This document shows, piece by piece, positions 20,300 through 31,930 of a stretch of DNA of 64,000 nucleotides. The stretch covers positions 1 through 64,000 of the forward strand of contig JADHYV010000050.1 in NCBI GenBank assembly GCA_027604705.1, written 5' to 3'. The notes beneath the pieces are model-generated. The model was not told where the DNA came from, ran no database searches, and worked only from the letters and a program-made list of their open reading frames with translations. Each line of letters begins with the position of its first letter. The stretch's first letter is position 1. Both the position numbers and the translations under genes were made by a program. This stretch comes from Allomyces arbusculus. Its lineage: Eukaryota; Blastocladiomycota; Blastocladiomycetes; Blastocladiales; Blastocladiaceae.

Positions 20300-22444
20300 A
20301 TGACTTCACGCTTGCCAGACTTGCCCGCCGACATCCTTCGCTTGGTCGCCACGCATATTCTCAACGACGATGGCACTTTTTGCAAGACGCAGTGCCTCTC
20401 ATTGTCATCAACCCCGGAAAGGAAGACTATTGTTGCGCTCCGCCACACCTGTCGCTCGTGGATGCAAGTCATCGATAGTCTATTGTTTTGGCACTTGCAT
20501 CTTGAACTCAACCTGAGCCAGCAGGACGGGCTGTCAGGAGCGCGGCAGAATTCCGACGCTGCGCGAAACTTGGACCAAAGTCTGCCTTTGAACATGTGCA
20601 GAGTCTGTTTGGTCGATAGTGCTGAGCTGGGAGCCCGTTCTACGTTTGTGCTGAACCCAAGTGATTCTTCCTTTGTTCGTGCCCATCTCTTCGACCAGTC
20701 AGTGGCCATTCCGCGGAACAGAATCCGTGCGATCAAGTTGACCTTCACTCGGAGCAGTATGGTGTCTCTCGCCGAATCTGGCTTGGACCATGCTCATGGG
20801 CTCGTAATTCTGTTGGCTCGTCTTGCCGAATGGCTCCCAAATACTGCAGTCCTACACCAACTCGCTGTGGGGCTGCCTGCCAGGGCTTGGTCCAATACAC
20901 AGTGGGGGTCAACACTGACGTCGCTTCGTGTATGTGTGTCGCCCGATTGGGACGAGGTGGTCGCGTCGCTTGAGCTCCCGTCGTTACTCGACTTGCGTGT
21001 TGACAGCGCATCTGGACCGACAATGGGCTCTGTGTCGACGATTCGATCTTTACCCGCGGCCCCTCAATTGCAGACTCTTTTCTTGGTCGTGCCTCGTATC
21101 CACCAGAGCCTCCTTGTCCAAGGCCTACCCCGGTTTGCTGGGACTCTGCAACAGCTCACAGTAATGCGATGCAGCCTCGTGAATGATCCTGCTGCTGTTG
21201 CCCCAGCTCAAATTCCAGTATGGCACCAGCTGCGCACGTTCTGCAGCGTGGTCGCCGTCTTCACCGCTTTGGTTACTTGCAGTACATCCTTCGAGGCAGG
21301 GATTGGAGACGTTGCCGAATTTCCAGTGCTGCAATCACTCTCCTTGTCCAGAAATGTTCGCGATGCTGCTCAGCTCACGCCGCTGCTTCCACGATTCCCG
21401 AGCCTCGTCTCTGTCCAGTTTGTCCAAATAATCGTGACCCAGTCGTTCCTCGTCAGCATGAGTGCTGCTGCACCGCGACTGTCCTCACTCAACCTGCACA
21501 AGTGCACGCTTGCGCTTGCGTCGAGCCCACTCCCACCGCCCTTGACCTTCCCGTCACTCACAACGTTGTGTGTATACGGCACGCAGACTTCTATGGACCT
21601 CGCCGAGTACCTCGTCGCACCACGCCTCGCTCATGTCGAGTGGTGCGTCAATTATCCGCTTACCGCGCCGGCTATTCCATGGCCCAACGTCACGTCTGTC
21701 TCCATCGACAATTTCGGCAACATTGGCGGTCCCGTCAAGATTTCTGGCGCGCAGCTCGACACGCTTGCACATCTCAAGACGCTGCACCTTCCGGGCCGGG
21801 ACGTTGAGTGGACTGATGCGGCACCAATGCTGCGCACCATTACGCATTTGCAGGCGACGGCAGCTGCACTTACCATGTTCCCTCCTCACGCCTTGCCGAA
21901 TCTGGCGCACCTCGAGTTCATGTTCCTCGAGGACCCGCCGTTTCGTTGCCTGCCTGCCGCAACGGCGCTCTCACTGCGCCGCATCAAGGGTAATTTGCAC
22001 CCGAAACTGATCGAGCAACTTGCGCGCATGCCGCAGCTTGAGTCGATTGGTCGGCATCACGTTAATTTAGAGGACGACGTGCCGCTAACCGAGTGGACGC
22101 TCGATTATTTGCAGGGCCATGTCGTGTGGAAAACTGTGCCGCGCATGGAGCTGACGAGCCGAATCACGGACCGGCTTGTGATTCGAGTCGTGTCCGTGTG
22201 TGACGCGGCCAAGGCTGTGGGGGATATCGAGCGCATGGTCGGGTGGGTTGTCAAGGGCAGTGAGTTTGAAGAGCCACTCCCCGTGGAGATCCATCTCACG
22301 GACGCCGCTGATCTGGCGGTTGGGAAGCGCATGCTCGCAGCGCTGGCAGGAGTCGATGACGAGGACATACTTGGTCGCTCCTTGGTTGCAACTGCTGTCC
22401 CTGCATCTCCAAATTCACCTCGACTTCGGTTGCGTCTGGCCTGA
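20300..22444 (+). CDS. F-box-like/LRR family protein, copy D (full length)
   Basis: A single-exon gene of 714 residues. F-box-like start MTSRLPDLPADILRLVATHI, then TIVALRHTCRSWMQVID. Irregular LRRs fill the middle (LPSLLDLRVDS, FPSLTTLCVYG, APRLAHVEW). The C-terminal module (LSLRRIKGNLHP, IEQLARMPQLESI, QGHVVWKTVPRMELTSR, DAAKAVGDIERM) is almost identical to that of copy B, whereas the first 400 residues are much more divergent. The frame is intact throughout, so it is probably expressed. Role inferred as an F-box adaptor or ligand-binding LRR protein; target unknown. Confidence 0.72.
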   Translation: MTSRLPDLPADILRLVATHILNDDGTFCKTQCLSLSSTPERKTIVALRHTCRSWMQVIDSLLFWHLHLELNLSQQDGLSGARQNSDAARNLDQSLPLNMCRVCLVDSAELGARSTFVLNPSDSSFVRAHLFDQSVAIPRNRIRAIKLTFTRSSMVSLAESGLDHAHGLVILLARLAEWLPNTAVLHQLAVGLPARAWSNTQWGSTLTSLRVCVSPDWDEVVASLELPSLLDLRVDSASGPTMGSVSTIRSLPAAPQLQTLFLVVPRIHQSLLVQGLPRFAGTLQQLTVMRCSLVNDPAAVAPAQIPVWHQLRTFCSVVAVFTALVTCSTSFEAGIGDVAEFPVLQSLSLSRNVRDAAQLTPLLPRFPSLVSVQFVQIIVTQSFLVSMSAAAPRLSSLNLHKCTLALASSPLPPPLTFPSLTTLCVYGTQTSMDLAEYLVAPRLAHVEWCVNYPLTAPAIPWPNVTSVSIDNFGNIGGPVKISGAQLDTLAHLKTLHLPGRDVEWTDAAPMLRTITHLQATAAALTMFPPHALPNLAHLEFMFLEDPPFRCLPAATALSLRRIKGNLHPKLIEQLARMPQLESIGRHHVNLEDDVPLTEWTLDYLQGHVVWKTVPRMELTSRITDRLVIRVVSVCDAAKAVGDIERMVGWVVKGSEFEEPLPVEIHLTDAADLAVGKRMLAALAGVDDEDILGRSLVATAVPASPNSPRLRLRLA

Positions 22445-22699
22445 ACTTTTCTGGCTTTTCAATCGCGTTTTCATTGTCAAATTTGGAAAATGCGTCTTCC
22501 ATTTTCTCCGATAATCCCATGAATTCCGGGCATCGTTGCTTTGCATTCATTTCCTCCCACCACAAATTGGCTGTGAATGGATTGCCTTGAACACCAAAAC
22601 GTTTTTCTCGGATTGAAAACCAAAGACAAGGGAAGGCTGCGGCAGAGCGTAGCTGAATGTTGGCCCACACCTGTTTGCACCTTGCGGACTCGCAACGAC

Positions 22700-23825
22700 T
22701 GAGTTCCTTCACCTCAGCAAACTGTTCTCCGACACGCCAGCCTTGTTCGACTACGCAGCGACTTTCCCGCAGCTGAAGCATGTTTCGAATGTAACTTCTG
22801 CGCTCAATAATGCGTTCCTGGCGACACTTGCAACGTCTGCCTTGTCGCTGACACGGCTCACCCTGTATCTCTATGACCTCGCGGCTGGGTCTGTCTCCAA
22901 TATGATGTTTCCTGCACTGCCCAACCCCAAACTTGCGAGCCCCTCCATGGTCCGGCCGTTCATGGTCGCAGTTGAAGCGCCTCGCCTCCTCCACTTGGAG
23001 TGTTGGGTGGACGAGCCAGACTCGACGATCCTCAGTAATTTGCCGTTTCCGCGGCGTTCCATCACATCGCTCTCACTCATCAACAACGCGGATGATGAGC
23101 AGCTGCGTCTTCCGCGCGACTTCTTTGCCTCGCTGCCGGTTTTAACTAAACTCCATTTGCACACAGACTTCCAAGGGACGGGTGGCGAATATCCGCATGT
23201 GGCTGTGAGCGTGAACTTACTTACTGTCGGGTGCCATGTCGTGCTTGCACTGGCGCATGCGCCATGGAACATTTTCCCAAACTTGCATGACCTGACCCTG
23301 GCCATGGACATTGATCTTGACGAACCGCTCAACTCGATCCCATTTCCCGGCACTTTGTGCCAACTGGATGCACCACCCCTGCACCCACTGGCCATTTCGG
23401 CGCTTGTACGCATGCCCGCTCTCCAAGAGCTCAAGGCGCACTTGGTCACGCTTGGCAAAATATGAGGAGAACATTCTTGTCTGGTCGCTGGAATACCATC
23501 AGGGAAGCCACGTCTGGCGCGTGCTGCCACAAATCATGCTACTGGGTCGCGTTTCCCACCAAGTCACTCTGACTGTCGTGCATGTCCATGCTGTGCACGC
23601 AGCCATTTCCGAGCTTTCTGCCGTGCTTGGTTGGGTTGGACAGTCGCTCGTGCATTGACGGCATTTGGTTCCACTGGCGCCAACAATGCAATCCAGTTGC
23701 TGCCTGTGCATGTACTTTTTGATGAGAGCCTCGACACACAGATCGGTCAGCAAATCGACAATGTGCTGGTAAAGCTTCGCGTGAGTTTGATCGAGGGCCG
23801 GGTCATTTATTTGGGGAGAGAGTGA
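22700..23825 (+). pseudogene. Decayed F-box/LRR family copy E (C-terminal part)
   Basis: The first frame (to 23465) holds leucine-rich sequence (FPQLKHVSNV, LSLTRLTLYLYDL, LPVLTKLHLH, MPALQELKAHL). The frame then changes and continues with the family C-terminal signature (WSLEYHQGSHVWRVLPQIML, HAAISELSAVLGWV), and changes again to a piece with LLPVHVLFDESLD, equivalent to the PVEIHLTDA segment. There is no F-box start. Two frame changes and a missing N-terminus mark it as a pseudogene, but the sequence is only moderately decayed. Confidence 0.75.
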
Positions 23826-23918
23826 GTGGATTTGATCGTGAGAACGGTTTGGCAGGAGTGTGACAAACAGCGTCGTTTGTTCAATAACCTCAGAAATACC
23901 AAATCTAAAACCAATCCT

Positions 23919-26205
23919 TCACATGCCGTGCGCCATCAAATGTGGCTGCACGTATCCTTCGCGCTCCAATCTCATCAACATCGCGGCCAATGCCCCAACC
24001 ACGCTCTCGTGCATCAACTCTTCCAGGACCACATCCAGAGGCATCCTCAAAACTTCCTTTTTGCCGCACTGAGGCTCCATGGCAATGGCGCGGATCATCG
24101 CCTCCATTTCGACCATGGCTGCCTGCGCGTTTGTGATGCGCACAATTTTGACAACGAGCCGACTTGCGACACCATGCTCAAATTTTGGAACCATCGACCA
24201 CGGCAAATGTTGCTGGTTGAACTCGAGCGTGAGTGCGGCCATTGGCGTTGCTCCATGGCTCCGCACGAGGTCAACGTCCAAAATCTTGAGGTTCGGAAGA
24301 CGCAGTGCTTGCTCAAACGCACAAGGACGGAGCGATTGCACCTTGAGTCGCTGCAAACGACCACTGACAGGGACACACTCGAGCACTTTGTCGCAGCAAG
24401 AGCACAAACGCACGACTTCCAAGTCAACGAGCTGGCGCAACGTGGATGGCATGTGCGTGAGCGCGTTGGCGGTCTCGACACCCACGACGAGCGTTGTGAT
24501 GTTTTGGAGTAGCGGGTAGGCCTGGTCGACCCAATCGACAAGGCCAAATAGCTGCAGCTTAGAAAGCCGCGGGAGAAACGTGCCGATATTTTCGGCACGC
24601 AGCTGAATCACGCCGTGCATTAGCGGGTTGACAACCATGAGCTCTGAGATCGACGACCACAATTTCACGTCCTTGAGCGAGATCGAGCTGTTCAAGACGA
24701 TTTTCATGTTCTTGATGCGGGGCGCGTTGATTGTCGCGACGAGCATGTCGGTGACAAATGACTGGTCAAGCACGAGCTCCTCAAGGACCAAAAACGAGAC
24801 TGCCATCAGCGGACCGACCGAGAAGGCAAGTTTGCACTTGTCGAGCTTCAAGTACGACAGGCACGGCGCCGCGGTGGACAGGGACTGCAAGAGCGTCGCG
24901 TGCAGAGGGTCAAATTGGGTCAGCTCCACACGAGCCAGCTGTGGCATCACGGGCAGCCGCATTGGGGGCACATGCACGCCTCCAGACTGGGTCGGATGCA
25001 ACTTGAGCGACACGAGCTCAGGAAGTGGGTTCTCGACCACTTTGGCCCCACGAATCATCATGAACAGCGCCATGATGGGAGCGTCGAGATAACGCAGGTC
25101 GCACCATGTCGTGCACGCCCCAGTCCGCTGAATCAGGTCCTCGGACGTTGGTTCCACGTCGCAGTCAAGCACAAGACAGCGCAACGTCGCAGCACGACGG
25201 GTCAAATAGTCGCGGAAAAACTGCATCTCGACGCGGGATGCAGAAAGAATGAGCGTCTGCAGGGCAGGGGCAATGATCGGACACGATCCAATGCGGCCCT
25301 TTTCCATGGTCACCGGATTCTTCAGAATACAAAGACGAAACTCGCGCAACAGCGGCATGGCCAGAGGCGCCATTTCGGTCGACCAAGCATTTGGCACCGT
25401 GAGTTGGAGCACCACGAGAGTATGCGCAATCACCGCAAGTGGGCGAAGGAGAGCCGGAGCCGGGAGAACAAGGTGGCCAAGGTTGATGGTCGAAAGACGA
25501 GGAAATCGCACGAAGGCGTGCTCGAGCAGCACAGAGAGCGCCTCGTGATGCACAGCATTGTCAAACTCCTCGTGGAGTCCAGTGTCCGATAAATACCCGC
25601 TTTCCGATAGGTATCCGTGACCCGAATTGACGAGGGTCAGCGAATGAACGTACTTGGCTGGAATAGCCAGTGGGGAAGGATCGGGTGCCAGAACGCTGAG
25701 CCAACGAATCAGCGTCGCCAGGACTGGCGGCGTGCTGGCTTGAATCTGCTCTTTGGAGCTGAAGTTGGGCACACGCAGGACAGGCAGACGATTCGGCGCG
25801 TCCACGAGACCGTCCCTCCACGCTCACGTCACCAACGTAATCGTGCGGTTGGATGACGGACAGATTGGCTGGCGCCCAGCTGACGTGGTCATGATTTGGC
25901 GCAACAGCGAGCCGAAGAAAATGCGTATCGTTCGTCTTAGTCAACTCAGCCGTCAGGTTGAGCTCGAGAGGGCATTGGAGCACTTCGTCGACAACAAGCA
26001 TCCAATTATTGCATGTTTTGCGTACTTCAGTCAGCGAGCGTGCACCAAGCGAGTCGACGCGAACCATGGGCCAGGGCACTCCTTGAGTCTTCTGCAGGTG
26101 GTCCAGGTCAGAGACCTCATGAGCGTGGCGGACATGCTTGGCGATCAGCACAAGAACACGGTGAGGTAGGTCGGCAAGTGTCGTCGCAGTCATTGTGTCT
26201 TGCAA
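23919..26205 (-). CDS. F-box-like/LRR family protein, copy F (one probable intron)
   Basis: The N-terminal frame starts with LADLPHRVLVLIAKHV and TEVRKTCNNWMLVVDE, the family F-box-like module. The long second frame carries the leucine-rich part and a C-terminal module (TLEFNQQHLPWSMVPKFEH, AAMVEMEAMI). An 82-nt intron with GTGAGC donor (25827) and GAGCAG acceptor (25746) joins the two in phase and gives about 734 residues, the family length. The alternative is a single frameshift. An in-frame second Met (MTATTLADL) at 26193 is an equally likely start. This copy is divergent from A, B and D and is the closest relative of pseudogenes H and I, so it marks a second subfamily on the minus strand. 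Confidence 0.62.
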
Positions 26206-26592
26206 AGAGCTCGACGTCGTAAGATCGAGAGGAGCGGGAAGAAGAGAAGAGGAGGCAACTCTCGCAGCTCTCTGTCAAACGTAGCGATCGTCGCCCGTAA
26301 CGTTGGCCGTCCAGTTCGTGCGGACATGACGCGGCTACGGAGAGGTGGCTGAGTGATGCACTGCTTGCGCGCATGGATGCACGCGAAACGTCCGGAGGGA
26401 TTTAAAGCAAAGGCGAGCGTATTTCTTCTTTTAACATTTGTGACGCAGTTGGAAGCTCGCAACACGTTAAGTTCGTGTCGCAAAATGCTGTGCCGACCGG
26501 ACCTCTGGAAGGGCATCTGAGAGAGGATCTGTTGTGAGTGGCTGACTCGATCGCAGCGTGTCGCCACGCTAGAAGACCGCAATTTTAGAGTT

Positions 26593-27449
26593 GTGAAAAA
26601 TTGCTGCACTGCCATGCCTCACAGTTGTCGATTCCACTTCACCTCCTGCTCCCTCCAACAACTTGCAGTGACCGGCCCTCGTCGCCATCGTGATGGCAGA
26701 ACGACGTTGCCCCAGCTGCGCTCGCTCGTGTTGCTGCTGGCGAGCCGTTTTCGGAGCGATGGCCGTCACTCACGTCGCTCGAAATTGCCGCGGCATCCCG
26801 GACGAGTCGCCGATTGTTTTGACTGGTGACACTTTGGATGCTCTGCTGCGTCTCAAGACTCTGAAGCTCCCAAATGGCGTCGAATTCGCCAATCGCGTCC
26901 CGGCGCTGCGCCATGTTGAAGTGATTGATCTCAGTGCTGCAGCACTCGACCAACTCATCACCAATCGTGCCCTTGCGGCAGTTGAAGTGGTAGAGGTTAG
27001 TGTAGAGCCAAGTTTGCTTCCGTTTTTTTCGCACATCTGCACACGGTGACGGTCGAGTTGCTGCATATTTCTCACCTCCCGTGTTTGTCGGAGATGTCGA
27101 CGCTTCAGCAATAAAACGCCATCGCCATTGAGCACAAAATCCTCGTCCCCTGGACGTGCTCTGTATCGACTACTGCGATCAGCATCCGCTCTGGGATGAT
27201 CTGTTTGAGCTGTCGCCGATGCACGAAACGCTGGCGCGCAGCGTGGAAGTGATAATCGTCGATTGCTAGAACGTTGATCGCGCCATTTTCAAGATTGAAT
27301 CGGTCGCACAGTGGGCGGCAGGCTATGACCAGTGGGACAAGTTCCCACGAGGGGCTCCAGTTACTTTAACCAATGTACCCAAGAATCTGAGCGAGGAAGA
27401 TCGAGCGCAGTTGATTCGAGCCTTTGAGGACGAGGAAGATTCGTCCTAG
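26593..27449 (+). pseudogene. Decayed F-box/LRR family copy G
   Basis: Fragments in several frames: SCSLQQLAVTG and LPQLRSLVLLL, then DALLRLKTLKLPNGVEFANRV with LRHVEVIDLSAAAL, then after a gap the family C-terminus as SVEVIIVDC, a stop, and NVDRAIFKIESVAQW. The tail ending AQLIRAFEDEEDSS is not seen in the other copies. The N-terminal half is absent. Several stops and frame changes make this non-functional. Confidence 0.6.
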
Positions 27450-28817
27450 GAAGACGATCATTTAGACACTTGGCTAGAGGACGATGTTGACAAAGTGGAT
27501 TTGGTTTGGAATGCTTTTTCGTAAGTGCTTTGCCTGCTGCTTCCGTTTCTGTGTGGAATTGTCACTGTGATCCAGTTTCGGCTCTCCTTGTTGTCCGTCA
27601 GACTTGTACCTTTGACAAATCTGCCAGTTGCCATGTTTGATGCTGTGACGCCGCCAGCTGCGACGCGGCCTGGCAGTCTTGCAAGTGGACCGCTGTTGAC
27701 ACGCTGCCGCTGCAACATCGCCCATCTCGCTGAAAGTTGTTTCGCTCCAACATGTTGCCGGCTGTGTCATCGCCAGTCTGCGGACTACTGTCGAAATCTT
27801 GCCACCAGTTGCTCTTCGCATTGCTGCAAATAGTTTGGTGACGGATGGAGATGAACCGACTTGCAAGCGGAACGCTGTTGAAATTGTTGGGCGACGATGG
27901 CTTGAGCTTGGCCCGATACCCGTTGCTGGATTAATGTGGTGTTTACTGCACGAGCAGCCGTTCGGAGCGGGCGTCGATTATAAATTGCCTTTGGGGAATC
28001 GCCGTGGTTTCTGACCGCTCTACCTGCGCAAGCGGAACGTCGTTGAGGTCGCTGGCCTGATGCCTGTACTGAGCGAGCGGCGCTGTCGACACAATTGTTG
28101 AGCGCCTGTTGCGGTGCCTCGCCTTTCCTGCACGACCAGCGCGGTCGGAGCACCCGCTGAGGGACTGAGATACCGAGGGGTTACTTCAATCGATTTACGT
28201 TGTTATATTTATGCTAGCACGCCCATTCGAGCGGATACTTGCAAGCTGAAGACTTCTGCGAATGTGCCGCAACTCAGCTAACCTCGATGTGGGCTGTTTG
28301 GGAAAGCAACTTGACTCTTCGCGCCTGATGCTTGAAACAGGTCGTGTCTGGTTGAGGATATGAGCCTTGGCAATTAGACGTGATATTCGGAGCACCGCTC
28401 CCTTCCTCCATTCTTGTTGTACCTGATTCACTTCAGCGTAGGCCTAGGCAATGGCCCGGGCATGCGTTTTGGGTGTGTTCCTTGTTGAAAACATGATCAT
28501 TCGCAATCTACTAAGAGTACAGCTAGAGACAACGCTGGGCGCGCTGTGCCAGCCCCAAGTCGAGTCTCACTTTGGAAGTATGCGATCATCAGCACTCCAA
28601 GCGCTATGGTTAGGACCAAGGCACAATGTATTTCATCTTGGCAGCAAACCACACGCTGAACCAAACGCATCGACCAAGCAATTGATGTGAGCCCCAGCAA
28701 CAACCTGCGGCATGAAACAGGCACAATGATGGGCAACGAAACAGCACATGACAACCCGGGACGGCCGCGCGCACGCGGCCAGCACCGCTCGATGAAGAAC
28801 ATGCGTGTACCTCCCAC
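27450..28817. other. Unassigned 1.4-kb stretch
   Basis: Only short open frames occur. One (27799-28014, +) reads VALRIAANSLVTDG and CKRNAVEIVGRRWLELGP and is echoed 130 bp later by KRNVVEVAGLMPVL, so a weak internal repeat is present. I cannot assign either to a family. It may be a strongly decayed gene. Confidence 0.3.
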
Positions 28818-29648
28818 TTACTTGGGCGGCGAAACCACCTGTTGGAGATCGTGATAGACCGCGTTGAGAAGCATGTACGCAACAAAACCCAGGTCAGAAG
28901 CCTTGAGCACGGAAAGAAACTCGGCCTGTGAGTAGACACGGTCAGGGCCAAACAACGCAATTGGGGCCACTGCAATGCGACCAAGTAGGCGTGACACGAG
29001 GAGCACAGCCAACAACGTGTTACCCGAGGTGAAGGGTCGAATCCGTATAAAGGTAGTCAGAAAGTTGGTCGCAATTTTGATGGAACTGCAAAGGCGATTG
29101 CCTTCGGGAACAGCAGGAACTGCACTGGCCATGAGGGCTGTGCGGATCGCCCCACGAGCTTCATTCAGGCGGGAGCTTAGCGTCCGCGCAAGGCATGAAG
29201 CTGGGAGCGGCCATGAAAAACAGTTTGCTGCTTGAATGCGGTCACTGCTGCGCAGGTGACCAGCATCGTTTAGAATTCCACGAAACAGATCACCGTGGAG
29301 TTTCAAGACCCACTCCAGGGTGAAATCAGCCAGGTCATCGGTACACAATACAGGATTCGGAAAGTAGGCCTCAAGGACGGCCGTCAAGTTGGTGTAGAGG
29401 AGCTGGTTCAATGAATCAGAGGGGCGGGACAGCTCCAACTGGGCAAAAATGGTGTTGGCAAAGCGCTCGACATGAACACGCGCAGGGTCGACAAGGGCGG
29501 CAGGCTTGCGGTCCAGGAGAACGGCTTGCAAGTCACGAATCCGATCAATCAGCGTTGCCAAGGGAGGCTGTGCCACAGAAGTGGTGGGAGGCTCGGCAAT
29601 GTTCAATTCAACAAGTAGGGGATTGCGTAGGGCCATTGGCGATAGCAT
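28818..29648 (-). CDS. Fic-domain-like protein with a degenerate signature
   Basis: The ATG at 29648 gives 276 residues; the frame is open further upstream to 29768 without another ATG. The layout parallels the Fic gene at 32.5 kb: an N-terminal helical region, then a helix of the form KIATNFLTTFIRIRPF leading into the region where Fic proteins carry their nucleotide-binding signature, then a hydrophobic helix and a segment matching PVSLYG...FPRESYIDA in the other gene (here APIALFGPDR and FLSVLKASD). The signature itself is degenerate, so AMP transfer is unlikely; the frame is nevertheless whole. It could be a pseudoenzyme or a gene early in decay. Confidence 0.5.
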   Translation of the reverse strand: MLSPMALRNPLLVELNIAEPPTTSVAQPPLATLIDRIRDLQAVLLDRKPAALVDPARVHVERFANTIFAQLELSRPSDSLNQLLYTNLTAVLEAYFPNPVLCTDDLADFTLEWVLKLHGDLFRGILNDAGHLRSSDRIQAANCFSWPLPASCLARTLSSRLNEARGAIRTALMASAVPAVPEGNRLCSSIKIATNFLTTFIRIRPFTSGNTLLAVLLVSRLLGRIAVAPIALFGPDRVYSQAEFLSVLKASDLGFVAYMLLNAVYHDLQQVVSPPK

Positions 29649-29768
29649 TGCGGGCAGTCGGACGGTTTTTGGTGAGGGCGATGACGGGCAGTCGGACGGG
29701 ATATGGACTGGGGCGACAGAGACTGGTGGCAGTCGTCCACCATGTTCAACATGGCACGTGGTTCCCAC

Positions 29769-30742
29769 GCCGTGAGGTGAGCCACAGAACGATCACGGCG
29801 AACATACGAGTATGACCTGAGCATGCGACAACAGAAAGCGCAGGAAAGCAGGAGCGCACGATAGAACCGAGTTTAAGTATCATGGTGTGCGTGTGGTGGA
29901 CACACCTGGAGTCGGGTTGTGCAACGGTCGTTCTCTCGGTGGAGCACAGCCAATATTGACAGCTTGGGACAAGGCGCAATCGCGCACCACAATTAGCGAC
30001 TGAAATGGAGAAGCCCGTATCGTGAAAATGAAGCCTCCGCCCCTGCATTGCAGCGCCGACTCCTGGCGCCTATTGCTCCGACTGGTTCAAAGCGGAGCCG
30101 CACTGCATCGTCAGCACAAGCGACAGAACAAGAAGCGGGTCACACAACAACAGACAATCAGCTTTGCAAAGTGGTGTTACCATGAGCGGCATTACCGTGA
30201 GTGTTGTGGCAACAGGGAAGAATTACAGCAATAGGACTATTGCAGCCCGAATTGGCGGCTGGCGTCAGGGCCAAGCGCAGCAAGATTATGGGGACATTCC
30301 GACTGCACAAGGCTTGAGCTCGGGCAGGGCACCTTTGCAGGCAAATCGAGGACCCTTGCACGTCGCTTGCCCAGCCAAGCCAGTCGGTACGTGGCATCCA
30401 GTTAGCAGATATATGATTGGTGAAGCATTCAACTTCGATCTGTTCGGAGAACGACTGCAACGACATGGCGACAGCAAACGCATATATCATGGCAATTGGA
30501 TAAAGCGTTGCAGCAGCAAATATATTCAGCAAGAAGAGCAAGATAGATCCAGTTCAAGGAATTGGACGCCAGCCAAAGACAAGTCCAGGCACGTCAACAG
30601 TCGTGCCACAGTCGGTTCTGGCCAACTGCACTTTGGGAACACTTGCTCACCCGCGAATCGGCATGGCCGTCATGGCGGCAAAGACCCGCAAATGCACGGC
30701 CTTGGTCGAATTGCGGGTCAGCAGACGCACTGGCAGGTGCCG
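29769..30742. other. Spacer
   Basis: About 970 bp. Overlapping short frames on both strands have no family features; one on the minus strand near 30500 has a hydrophobic start (FLLNIFAAATLYPIAMIYAF) that could encode a membrane helix but nothing supports a gene. Confidence 0.3.
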
Positions 30743-31930
30743 TTAATCCTTACTTGATACAACTTCGAGGTCGTCCAAGCTCGGCAGCGCGTGTGGGTCC
30801 TGCGCAAATGCATTGACAACGCTGGTAAAAGCAACGAGATGCGTCACGTCCTCGAGAAGCGGCATCTGGTTGTCGGCCCATTGCACCCGTCCAAGAAGCG
30901 TCGATTTCGTGAGGTGAGGAAGAGTCTCAAAAAAGTCGCCGTGCAAGTGAAGGACCGTGCCGTTGGGCGTGCGCTGGTTAGAGACGGTCAGTGATTGATT
31001 GACGACCAGAACTGCATGTTGAAGGCAGCCATCGGCTCGTCGACCACAACTCGCAACTCATCAAGCAAGGGCGCGTCAATGAATGTCGTGAGGTCGCTCG
31101 GCATGGTTGTGCGGTTGATCGAACACTTTGGGGCAGACATGACGACGTGGCGCGACCCAGCAATAAACGTGCATTCCACGAATTGCAGTGAGTGCAGGCG
31201 CGGTGCTACCGTGGCCAAATCGTTGAGCAGGTTGCGCAGTTTCGACAAGAATCCGGTCAGCGACAATTTGGTGAGCGCGGGAAGAGCTGGCAAGGGACCA
31301 GGTGCCCCAGTGTCGTAGAACTTGCCAGGATGAAACTTGAAAGAGGTAAGTCGGGGAAGCGCAGAGTCAGGCAAGGCACCCGCGACCATGAGAAACAGCG
31401 CCGTTGTTGGCATTTCCAATTCGTGCAGCTCGGGCCATCCAACGGTCGCCCCTGGCGCGGCGCGCATCATGTCCTGGGTCGTCGCATCAATTACGGCGTG
31501 GAGCGCCAGGTTTTGCAGCGTCATGCGGTACTGCAACAAGTAGCCGGAGAGGGACTGCGGATGGATACGCGGCGCCGTCAAATGGAGCTGTTCGAGGATG
31601 GGAACGATGATCGGCAGCGACTTGATCCCACCTTTGTCCTTGCCACCTCGCGGGTTGCAGAACTGCAGCGTGAGGTCACGCAAATGCGGTAACGTGAATG
31701 TGTCGGCCCATGATGACCACTAGAATGGGGCCAACAGCGTCATGTTCGGAAGCGAGTCGTGTAATGCAAGGAGCGGGTGGACCAGAGTGGCGCTGGAAGA
31801 TTGATCGCGCCAAGATGAAGTGCCGCCAAATTGGGAAACGTAGAAACAGGCGTTCCACAATGATCGTGAGCGACTGGTGTTGACCGATGGGGTTGTTGAC
31901 AGCGCTGCGACTTTTCCGCTGTTGTCACAG
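30743..31930 (-). pseudogene. Decayed F-box/LRR family copy H
   Basis: The central block (31683-30988) reads as leucine-rich sequence closely parallel to copy F: LEQLHLTAPRIHPQSL, LPRLTSFKFHPG, LPALTKLSLTGF, APLLDELRVVVDEPM and FWSSI. A second block (30946-30743) continues with LPHLTKSTLLGRVQWAD and LPSLDDLEVV. Upstream (31930-31690) FPNLAALHLGAINLPAPL is in a different frame. No F-box start and no C-terminal module. At least two frame changes or stops. It belongs to the copy F subfamily. Confidence 0.7.

Noticed and set aside
30158-30541. Minus-strand frame with a hydrophobic N-terminus as a small membrane protein
   Set aside because: Only the first 20 or so residues are protein-like; no family match, and it lies beyond the end of a decayed LRR copy.
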